Source: Candidatus Auribacterota bacterium
Lineage (GTDB): Bacteria; Auribacterota; JAFGBW01
Length of the DNA stretch: 5,156 bases
Direction of reading: 5' to 3'
Assembly (NCBI GenBank): GCA_016932965.1
Contig: JAFGBW010000264.1
Coordinates: 1-5,156 of the forward strand
Shown here: positions 1-5,156 of the stretch, piece by piece
Layout of the letters: each line of letters begins with the position of its first letter
How positions within the stretch are numbered: the stretch's first letter is position 1
Made by a program: the position numbers and the translations under genes
Notes under the pieces: model-generated
The model's input: the letters and a program-made list of their open reading frames with translations, nothing else
Told to the model about the DNA's origin: nothing
Databases searched by the model: none

Positions 1-186
1 CTGATCGGTTCAGGCATGGGGAAGGGACCTGCCCTGGCGCTTCTTCTGGCAGGACCGGCACTCAGCCTTCCAAGCATGCTGGTCATCAGGAGCATCCTGG
101 GAACCGGAAAAACCCTTGTTTATGTAAGTCTGGTCATCGTCATGTCTACGATTGCAGGAATGTTATTCGGTATGACGGCAGGATAG
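1..186 (+). CDS. C-terminal end of a DUF318/ArsP-type permease (partial)
   Basis: An open frame enters from the left edge and ends at TAG 184-186, giving the last 61 residues of a membrane protein. The visible part has a small-residue and leucine-rich segment with an AGPALSLPSM motif, then a basic/polar turn (IRSILGTGKT), then a final hydrophobic helix (VYVSLVIVMSTIAGMLFG) and a very short tail. From memory this is the typical ending of the predicted permease family DUF318 (YraQ/ArsP_1, PF03773), multi-pass inner-membrane proteins, some of which are linked to efflux of organoarsenicals. The substrate here cannot be told. The downstream CPKC thioredoxin-like gene on the same strand supports the call, since the two often lie side by side. 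The start and most helices lie outside the window. Confidence 0.8.
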   Translation: MIGSGMGKGPALALLLAGPALSLPSMLVIRSILGTGKTLVYVSLVIVMSTIAGMLFGMTAG

Positions 187-281
187 AAAGAAAGGGGGTT
201 CCTGGTTACAGCATGCCTTCATCTGTAAGGGCAGAAGGGATACTGTGCAGGTAATGTACGTCATAAAAGCGAGGAGTAATA

Positions 282-326
282 ATGAAATCAACAACAGATA
301 GAATCAGAAGGAAAGATTTAAAATGA
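282..326 (+). CDS. Possible 14-codon leader peptide coupled to the thioredoxin gene
   Basis: A short frame, ATG 282 to TGA 324-326, encodes MKSTTDRIRRKDLK. It is preceded by a good Shine-Dalgarno (GAGGAG at 271-276, 5 nt before the ATG). Its stop overlaps the thioredoxin start as ATGA at 323-326, an arrangement typical of translational coupling. The peptide is basic and polar with no recognisable domain. It could be a real leader controlling the next gene, the remnant of a longer gene, or chance. The thioredoxin start also has its own purine-rich site (AAGGAAAG, about 308-315), so coupling is not needed to explain its expression. Confidence 0.3.
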   Translation: MKSTTDRIRRKDLK

Positions 327-556
327 AAATTGAAATTTTGGGCATGGGATGCCCCAAATGCAAACAGCTCACTTCCAATGCCGAAACAGCTGTAAAAGAA
401 CTGAATATCCAGGCTGAAGTTTTGAAAGTGGCGGACATGGATAAAATCACCCAATACGGTGTGATGATGACGCCGGCCCTTGTGCTGGACGGCAAAGTGG
501 TTTCATCCGGGAAGCTTTTGAGTACGGAAGAAATAAAGAATCTGATAGCCAGATAG
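323..556 (+). CDS. Small thioredoxin-like redox-active disulfide protein (CPKC)
   Basis: This 77-residue protein has a minimal thioredoxin fold. It opens with strand KIEILGMG, followed at once by the redox motif C10-P11-K12-C13, a helix (about 14-28), a second strand (about 31-36), and the MTPALVLDG block with the expected cis-proline P51 before strand three. A last strand and helix end the protein. Length and motif order fit the redox-active disulfide protein 2 family (TM0996/MTH895 type), cytoplasmic mini-thioredoxins of about 75-80 residues. The start is supported by AAGGAAAG about 8 nt upstream. It lies 136 bp after the permease on the same strand, a frequent pairing, so it probably reduces a cysteine-bound substrate or the permease itself, or handles its thiol-reactive cargo. 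That role is inference; the family call is firm. Confidence 0.9.
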   Translation: MKIEILGMGCPKCKQLTSNAETAVKELNIQAEVLKVADMDKITQYGVMMTPALVLDGKVVSSGKLLSTEEIKNLIAR

Positions 557-574
557 AAAATACCCTGTACCGGG

Positions 575-589
575 CCGGTTTACAACCGG
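575..589 (+). terminator. Short GC hairpin after the thioredoxin gene, weak terminator candidate
   Basis: CCGGTT (575-580) and AACCGG (584-589) form a perfect 6-bp stem with a 3-nt loop, 18 bp after the thioredoxin stop. No T-tract follows directly, so it does not meet the usual intrinsic terminator pattern. It may stabilise the 3' end of the mRNA or be incidental. Confidence 0.25.
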
Positions 590-674
590 ATGCGGCAGCG
601 TGATATGTCAGAAGTAAAAAAATGTTGTTTATTTATTGTTATCCTGGAGAAAAATAGGTCAATTAATTTATTAG

Positions 675-728
675 AAACCACGAAAAGCACGAAATACACG
701 AAAAAAATTTCGTGTATTTCGTGGGTTT
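675..728. repeat. CACGAAA-unit palindrome (REP/MITE-like hairpin)
   Basis: The arms CACGAAATACACGAAA (688-703) and TTTCGTGTATTTCGTG (708-723) are perfect 16-bp inverse complements separated by AAAA. Outside them AAACC (675-679) can pair with GGTTT (724-728), leaving an 8-nt bulge (680-687) that looks like one extra ACGAAAA-type unit on the left. The left arm is thus three near-tandem copies of a C-A-C-G-A-A-A core at 8-9 nt spacing, and the right arm has two. The left arm carries no G+C-rich core and the right arm is not followed by a clean T-run, so a terminator is not the best reading. Similar CACGAAA-rich palindromes are, from memory, dispersed in the gaps of some environmental anaerobe genomes. 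Copy number cannot be seen from one copy. Confidence 0.7.
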
Positions 729-821
729 AAAAAATAAAATAACTAGACATTTCACGGATTCAAAATTTGCTGCGCGAATGATAGAGTCAGTGAATTCAAC
801 GATATGGAATAGAAACAGTTC

Positions 822-2096
822 ATGGAAAAATCCCCTGTTTACGACATCATTATTCTCGGCGCGGGTCCGGCGGGTTTGTCCTCGGCCCTTAACTGCGCAA
901 AAAAGGGACTACGCGTCCTGGTGCTTGAACAAAACGCCATCGGCATGACACAGAAAACCTGGCTCACCTTCGGGTATGTCATCGACCGGTTTGCGCTGTC
1001 TGAATGCGTGATCCGGAGGTATTCCAGGGTTGTCTTTTCCAGCTACCTCGGCAGCCGTTATGAATGCAGAAAGAATTTTCTTTTCCCGATTGACGAGGAA
1101 CGTGCGCTGATCCTTCTCGCCGAACAAGCCGTCAAAGCCGGAGCGAAAATCCGCGGGAAGGAGGCGTTCGTCAATTATCGTCATGACGGAAACCTTGTCG
1201 TGATCCATTCGGAAAAAGGGGCCTATCGGGCGCGGCTTGTCATCGACGCCATGGGATATGAGTCGCGCATTCTGTCCAGCTGCCGCCTTAAAAATGACAC
1301 CGTTGATATGGGGTGCCTCTCTCTCTTTTTGAAAAACGCCGATGGATTTGATCCGAAAACATGTTTTCTTTATGATTCGTATTTTCCCGGAAGCGATTAT
1401 TTCTGGGTCGTGCCGCTCGGCCCAGGAATTGTCATGGCAGGTATTTTTTTCTTTTCATCCCTGACCCCGTCAAACCGCGATGAGAAGGAGGCGCTTTTAC
1501 GGAAATACCTTTCGCAAAGAGGGATCAAGGGAGTTGTGTTTAAAAAACGAATGGGGAACATTCCGCTCGGCTCCCAGGCAAACTTTTTCGTACCGGGGTT
1601 CATCCTGTTCGGGGACAGCGCCAACACACCGCTGCCCTCATCCGGATTTTCTTTCTCCCGGTGCCTCGAGGAGTCTCTTGTTGTCAGTGAATTCGCTCAA
1701 GGGTATGTGAACGGAAAAATGCAGCTCAGGGATTATAAGACAAAAATACTCTCCGCCAAAATACCGGGCATTGAAGTCCATCTGATCATATCGGACATGC
1801 TCGCTAAATTTTCCGATTCCATGCTCAACAAGGCCATCGGAGGCATGGGGATTTTCGGCGACGAATTCATCATTGATTTTCTGAGCGGCAGGAACATGAA
1901 CGTGGATTTCTGCATCAAGGCCCTGACCGCCATATTGAAAACCTTTTCGCTGTCGGAACTGAGCAATTTGTCCTTGAGACAGGAATACCTTAAACGCCTT
2001 ACGAGCCTGTACAACCTGCTCCCGGCTGTGCCCAGTGCGCAAATACTCAGGCAGGTCGTTAAGGCCGTAACCGGGCAGTTTGGAAAAAGAAAATAA
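822..2096 (+). CDS. FAD-dependent protein of the lycopene cyclase / geranylgeranyl reductase type
   Basis: The protein has 424 residues. Its N-terminus carries a Rossmann dinucleotide-binding strand and glycine loop (IIILGAGPAG, GxGxxG at 13-18) with acidic E36 at the end of strand two, which binds the FAD ribose. A TW...VIDRF stretch (46-57) resembles the TWGxWxDEF region of lycopene beta-cyclases. RARLVIDAMG (136-145) is the second conserved flavin-site strand, and FGDSA (263-267) is the GD motif contacting FAD, followed by a P-rich loop and SFSRCLEES helix. The last 100 or so residues are mostly helical. The best family call is a NAD(P)/FAD-dependent oxidoreductase or lycopene cyclase-like protein acting on an isoprenoid or other lipid; substrate unknown. 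ATG 822 is chosen because the glycine loop begins 12 residues later. No strong Shine-Dalgarno precedes it, only GGAA about 13 nt away. GC appears slightly higher than in the next gene. No carotenoid gene is nearby. Confidence 0.8.
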   Translation: MEKSPVYDIIILGAGPAGLSSALNCAKKGLRVLVLEQNAIGMTQKTWLTFGYVIDRFALSECVIRRYSRVVFSSYLGSRYECRKNFLFPIDEERALILLAEQAVKAGAKIRGKEAFVNYRHDGNLVVIHSEKGAYRARLVIDAMGYESRILSSCRLKNDTVDMGCLSLFLKNADGFDPKTCFLYDSYFPGSDYFWVVPLGPGIVMAGIFFFSSLTPSNRDEKEALLRKYLSQRGIKGVVFKKRMGNIPLGSQANFFVPGFILFGDSANTPLPSSGFSFSRCLEESLVVSEFAQGYVNGKMQLRDYKTKILSAKIPGIEVHLIISDMLAKFSDSMLNKAIGGMGIFGDEFIIDFLSGRNMNVDFCIKALTAILKTFSLSELSNLSLRQEYLKRLTSLYNLLPAVPSAQILRQVVKAVTGQFGKRK

Positions 2097-2208
2097 TCAT
2101 GTTTTTCATGATGAAGATCATCTGACCCGCTTCAGTCTGTGAAATCGGTCCTGACATTTTCTGAATGATCCTGTTTGTGCCTTACACGTTACAAATACAT
2201 CCGCCCAC

Positions 2209-2237
2209 TTGTTTATTATCATAATTTCAGGTATAAT
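2209..2237 (+). promoter_or_regulatory. Sigma-70-type promoter for the large gene
   Basis: TTGTTT (2209-2214) and a perfect TATAAT (2232-2237) are separated by exactly 17 bp in an AT-rich stretch. The expected transcription start, about 2243-2245, lies just before the ribosome binding site of the 2259 gene, giving a leader of only about 15 nt. The -35 matches consensus at TTG only, so strength rests on the ideal -10 and spacing. Confidence 0.6.
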
Positions 2238-2243
2238 ATAAAC

Positions 2244-2248
2244 AGAGG
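2244..2248 (+). promoter_or_regulatory. Ribosome binding site that fixes the large gene's start
   Basis: AGAGG ends 10 nt before ATG 2259. The same frame could be extended upstream to TTG 2175, but the promoter -10 at 2232-2237 and this site lie inside that extension. They favour ATG 2259, which also places a hydrophobic signal-like segment at the protein N-terminus. Confidence 0.55.
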
Positions 2249-2258
2249 TTTTATCCGG

Positions 2259-4733
2259 ATGAACAGCCATTATTATTATCGATATATCCTGACAGGGGTT
2301 CTGACCTTTTTGATCCATTTATGTTACGCGATTTCTCCAACCACAGGAACCAGGGACCCTGATCTTGAAATTTTTCAGCAAGTCCGGGCGGTGATCAGTT
2401 CCAAACCTAACCTGGAATTGAGCCCGACTGAATGGGATGAATTGATCCGTGTTTATGAATTCATTAAACAGGACCCGTTGAGCCGGATATTTTTATCCCG
2501 GCTGTCTGATAAAGCATTGACTGAAGTTTTGGTCAGAATTGCCGCCCTGTTATACGGGAGTTCGGTTTATCTTGTTCCGGCTGAAGGACCCCCACGAATC
2601 GGACTGGCTGAATACTCCTCCATATGGGGCATCGGATACGTTCTTCCTGCTGAGCATATTTTTTTAATCTCTTCCAGGGAAACAGGCCGACCCGGTTTGA
2701 ATCCGGACGTCATCCCTTTCAGAAAATCCCCCAGATTTCATTTTCTCTGGCAGAATAAATTACGGATCGCTGAATATATTCAAACCCAATACGGCAGCTG
2801 TTCACCAGAGGGTTTTTATTTCCCCCTTTGGGGGGACAAGACTTTGTCTCCCGGAACTCCGTCCGATCTGTTAAACATATTGAAATCCAATATCACCCGG
2901 TATCTTGAAAGTGCCGGGAGGGAAACCACCCTGTTTCGCGACCTGGAATGGGTGGAAGATGTCGTATTGTGTGCCGTACTCATTGACGCCGCATTGAGTG
3001 CCCAAGATGGTCAGATCCATCCTGACGACCAGGGAACGGTTCTGATTAAAAGATTGTCCTCCATGTTCAGTTCCATGATCCTGGGGACAGACCGAGATAA
3101 AGTCTTTTTTGAGAAATTGATTTCAGAAAAAGAATCCGTTTCCGAACAGATATTGCGCTATGTTGATTTGATTGTCAGGGAGGAAGGCCGCCCGGTTTCT
3201 CATGCCGTAATACAGGATCAGACAGCCTCGAGCAGTCTCGCCCCTTTGTCATACCAGCTCATGACGCCGCAATCCATTGTCATGCTTATCAAAATGGAGA
3301 TGGAGGAAGAAGGCTCTGACATGCATGACCTGTTTTATAAGAGGATCACCCGGATCAAAGGACTGGATAAAATCAGGGATGCACTCATACAAAGGCTTGA
3401 AGAAATTTTAATTGATCTTGAGGACCGCCGGTATAACGCGTTATGGAATCAGCTGACCTTTTCGTCAAAAATCACCGTGGCCAGAAGAATTGCCATACAA
3501 CTCCTCATAGCCTATACGACCGTGATGCATGATATCACTCCCAGTCATTTCCGTTCGCTTTTGGTTCTGGGCAGTTCGATCTGGGGGGAGGAAAGCACCC
3601 AGCCGTCCGATTATGACTGGACGATGCTGACCTATTCCTCCTTTGATGTGACAAAATCTCATTACGAATCGCGATTGAAATTGAGTCCCATTCAGCGGGG
3701 CGCCGTATACCAGGCCTCTGAAGTGGTGGAAACCGTCAGAAGAATCAGGGAACAGGAAAAAAGATGGCTGGAGATTCATTTTACTTCCGATGAATCAGGA
3801 GAAGGGGGTGAGGCCTACCTTCAGGTCCTGAATGAATTGCTGAGAATGTCCAGGATCCGTTCCGCACCTATACTGCATTTGAATTTATCCCACCCGGAAG
3901 AATGGGACGAAGCAGTCCGAGGTAAGGACCTGGATGACTGGCGTCTGGGATTGCTTCAATCCGCCGTTCCCTTATTCGGCACACCGTATTCCAATTTCAT
4001 GCAACCCATTCCTTTGTATCTTTCCATAAACAGGGTGTATGTTCTTCTGCAAAGGGCCAGGGCCCACAGGGAATACTGGGTGAGAAATAAAAAGAATGCC
4101 TTTGAAGCCGAACCGTTTAAAATGTACCGCCGGGTCCTCGAGGCTTCCATGGTTTTAAAAGATGTTTTTGATAATCTTCCTCCGGAAAGACAGGCGCAGG
4201 TGCCTGATTCAACAAGGGACCTTTTAATCAGATATCAGGCTCATTTCAATCATCTCATTTCGGGAGGAAAAACCAGTGTCCTGGAAATGATTCCGGACGG
4301 AGGGGAAGATCCGATCAAAAACATAGAAGAACTCTCGGAGGTTTCCAATCAATTGGACCGGATAGCAGGACGTCATGCCGCGGGATCAACGGATCCGATC
4401 CCAATGGAACAATCCAGTCTGGTTCAAGCGGTCCCGTTATTACAGGTCTTATTATATAAATATAACCCCGATGAAATTGAGGGCAATTTTGATGCATTGA
4501 TGAAGGAACTTAAGTGGAAATCGGTGGACCCCGCTCTTTTGCTGGAGCCTCTCATTTTAGCCAGGACGCAGGGCCTCAAGGCAGGAAAAGCAAATAAAAT
4601 CAGGCAGAGAATTCTTCGGGAATTCGGTCAGGACAGAGATACATTCAAAAAAGAACTGGTAGCAATACTGAAATCGATCAAAGAAAACGAGGCGAAAAGT
4701 ACCATCCCTCTTTCAACACTGATGTCAGCATGA
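2259..4733 (+). CDS. Large unrecognised protein with N-terminal signal/anchor and nucleotidyltransferase-like core
   Basis: I do not recognise this 824-residue protein as a whole. Residues 1-24 (tyrosine-rich start with one Arg, hydrophobic stretch 10-21, then C22-Y-A24) resemble a signal peptide or uncleaved anchor; the lipobox is absent. Residues 25 to about 430 are mixed and then largely helical, without known motifs. At 434-454 is a polymerase-beta nucleotidyltransferase signature: hydrophobic strand, G438-S439, an 11-residue gap, then D451-Y-D453-W. This fits the pattern hG[GS]x9-13Dh[DE]h. A strand with E505 (LEIHF) could supply the third acidic metal ligand, and AVPLFG (569-574) resembles the block after the core in many such enzymes. 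A basic helical segment follows (about 590-660), then a mostly helical tail. All catalytic-type residues are present, so activity is plausible. It has its own promoter, follows the flavoprotein by 162 bp, and converges on minus-strand genes. Function is unknown. Confidence 0.85.
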   Translation: MNSHYYYRYILTGVLTFLIHLCYAISPTTGTRDPDLEIFQQVRAVISSKPNLELSPTEWDELIRVYEFIKQDPLSRIFLSRLSDKALTEVLVRIAALLYGSSVYLVPAEGPPRIGLAEYSSIWGIGYVLPAEHIFLISSRETGRPGLNPDVIPFRKSPRFHFLWQNKLRIAEYIQTQYGSCSPEGFYFPLWGDKTLSPGTPSDLLNILKSNITRYLESAGRETTLFRDLEWVEDVVLCAVLIDAALSAQDGQIHPDDQGTVLIKRLSSMFSSMILGTDRDKVFFEKLISEKESVSEQILRYVDLIVREEGRPVSHAVIQDQTASSSLAPLSYQLMTPQSIVMLIKMEMEEEGSDMHDLFYKRITRIKGLDKIRDALIQRLEEILIDLEDRRYNALWNQLTFSSKITVARRIAIQLLIAYTTVMHDITPSHFRSLLVLGSSIWGEESTQPSDYDWTMLTYSSFDVTKSHYESRLKLSPIQRGAVYQASEVVETVRRIREQEKRWLEIHFTSDESGEGGEAYLQVLNELLRMSRIRSAPILHLNLSHPEEWDEAVRGKDLDDWRLGLLQSAVPLFGTPYSNFMQPIPLYLSINRVYVLLQRARAHREYWVRNKKNAFEAEPFKMYRRVLEASMVLKDVFDNLPPERQAQVPDSTRDLLIRYQAHFNHLISGGKTSVLEMIPDGGEDPIKNIEELSEVSNQLDRIAGRHAAGSTDPIPMEQSSLVQAVPLLQVLLYKYNPDEIEGNFDALMKELKWKSVDPALLLEPLILARTQGLKAGKANKIRQRILREFGQDRDTFKKELVAILKSIKENEAKSTIPLSTLMSA

Positions 4734-4753
4734 CCCATGATATTGGATCGATT

Positions 4754-4921
4754 TTATAAGGCTTTTTCAATATCCAGGATGGAAGTTTGTCTTTCATGAA
4801 ATCCGGCGCGGACATATTTTATTGGAATATCAATGTATGCCGTTCGCGTTATCCGGTTTAATAAAGGTAAAATTTTTTCCGGGCGTTTTTTATAATGACT
4901 CATGACGTCTTTGATTTTCAT
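4754..4921 (-). CDS. Possible 55-residue hypothetical protein
   Basis: On the minus strand ATG 4921-4919 opens a 55-codon frame ending in TAA at 4756-4754. The protein begins MKIKDVMSHYKKRPEKIL and is rich in Lys, Arg and Ile (about 11 K/R in the first 26 residues), with no recognised domain. Translation runs uninterrupted and the composition looks protein-like rather than random, but the only Shine-Dalgarno-like bases (GCGGAATC) are too close to the start. A 9-codon frame (minus, 4947-4918, MAQKHDAES) ends in an ATGA overlap with this start. An in-frame stop at 4933-4931 excludes any longer N-terminus. The end is 20 bp from the stop of the large plus-strand gene, so transcripts would converge. 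It could be a genuine small gene or a decayed remnant. Confidence 0.4.
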   Translation of the reverse strand: MKIKDVMSHYKKRPEKILPLLNRITRTAYIDIPIKYVRAGFHERQTSILDIEKAL

Positions 4922-4979
4922 GATTCCGCATCATGTTTTTGAGCCATGTTTAGAAACGTTTGAATATTTCTTTTTTTTT

Positions 4980-4988
4980 TGTGGATAA
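4980..4988 (-). other. Single perfect DnaA-box-like 9-mer
   Basis: The minus strand reads TTATCCACA, matching the consensus DnaA box TTATNCACA, beside a run of ten T (4971-4980, plus strand). It lies in the gap between two minus-strand ORFs. I see no second box in the window, and one copy may well be chance, so this is not called an origin. Confidence 0.2.
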
Positions 4989-5022
4989 CTCCGGATTTTT
5001 AAAAAAACAGAAATCAGAAAAG

Positions 5023-5156
5023 TCATTTTTTCCGCAAAGATTTCTTACGTTCCTTCCATTCCTGATGCATTTGCAGGTAGGTGTCTTCAAGGATTTTTTG
5101 CGTATCACGGTCATCCTTGAAATGAAGGAGCGCGATTTTCAATAATTCATCGGCCC
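5023..5156 (-). CDS. C-terminal end of an unidentified protein (partial)
   Basis: A minus-strand frame enters from the right edge and stops at TGA 5025-5023, giving 43 residues (ADELLKIALL to the end). The visible part is amphipathic helix followed by a strongly basic tail (EWKERKKSLRKK). No domain can be named from this fragment. Support comes from continuity to the edge, helix-like composition, and its orientation matching the 55-residue ORF, from which it is separated by 101 bp. Only A/T-rich sequence follows the stop; no GC-rich terminator stem was seen. It could be the tail of a DNA- or RNA-binding protein, judged only from the basic end. Confidence 0.55.
   Translation of the reverse strand, partial: ADELLKIALLHFKDDRDTQKILEDTYLQMHQEWKERKKSLRKK

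Noticed and set aside
605-730. 41-codon plus-strand frame in the gap before the flavoprotein
   Set aside because: It has no ribosome binding site, and its second half simply translates the CACGAAA palindrome, giving a low-complexity Thr/Lys product.
1638-2042. 134-codon minus-strand frame inside the flavoprotein gene
   Set aside because: The plus-strand frame here carries family motifs; the antisense frame shows no motif or ribosome binding site.
2096-2122. Small overlapping hairpins after the flavoprotein (ATCATG/CATGAT and GATGA/TCATC)
   Set aside because: Stems of 5-6 AT-rich base pairs without a following T-run are too weak to call a terminator.
2175-2258. 28-residue N-terminal extension of the large protein from TTG 2175
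   Set aside because: The stretch contains the promoter -10 and the ribosome binding site for ATG 2259, and no Shine-Dalgarno precedes the TTG.
4739-4774. 7-bp inverted repeat GATATTG/CAATATC after the large gene as a bidirectional terminator
   Set aside because: The stem is AT-rich with a 22-nt loop, and it overlaps the end of the 55-residue minus-strand ORF.
4960-5145. 61-codon plus-strand frame near the right edge
   Set aside because: It begins in a poly-T run, reads as Phe-rich low-complexity sequence, and lies opposite the minus-strand C-terminus at 5023-5156.
1-5156. CRISPR array, insertion sequence ends, tRNA or rRNA
   Set aside because: No regularly spaced repeats, transposase motifs, or cloverleaf-like segments ending in CCA were seen on either strand.

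Overview
The window looks like bacterial chromosome of moderate GC content (roughly half by eye) with ordinary Shine-Dalgarno signals. The large protein has a possible signal peptide. A palindrome built of CACGAAA units sits in one gap; I recall such units from environmental anaerobes such as Desulfobacterota. That placement is a low-confidence guess, as no rRNA, tRNA or diagnostic housekeeping gene is present.

Layout. Positions 1-186 hold the C-terminus of a DUF318/ArsP-type permease, cut by the window edge. A short gap follows with a possible 14-codon leader ORF (282-326), whose stop overlaps the start of a 77-residue CPKC thioredoxin-like protein (323-556). The permease and mini-thioredoxin form a recognisable two-gene module. 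The 265-bp gap 557-821 holds a small GC hairpin and a 16-bp-stem palindrome. Next, 822-2096 encodes an FAD-binding protein of the lycopene cyclase/geranylgeranyl reductase type. A 162-bp gap carries the best promoter in the window (TTGTTT, 17 bp, TATAAT). It sits just before a 2.5-kb gene (2259-4733) for an unrecognised 824-residue protein with an N-terminal hydrophobic segment and a nucleotidyltransferase-like signature (G438-S439, D451-x-D453, E505) in its middle. The right end is transcribed the other way: a possible 55-residue ORF (4754-4921, minus) converges on the large gene, and the C-terminal 43 residues of another minus-strand gene enter from the right edge (5023-5156).

Working together. 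Only the permease and thioredoxin are clearly linked. The flavoprotein has no visible carotenoid or lipid neighbours. The large protein appears to have its own promoter and is separately transcribed. There are no CRISPR arrays, insertion sequences, RNA genes or integrases. The most interesting item is the large protein, which joins a possible export signal or membrane anchor to a catalytic-looking polymerase-beta-type nucleotidyltransferase core, an activity normally confined to the cytoplasm. I cannot claim a proven new system.
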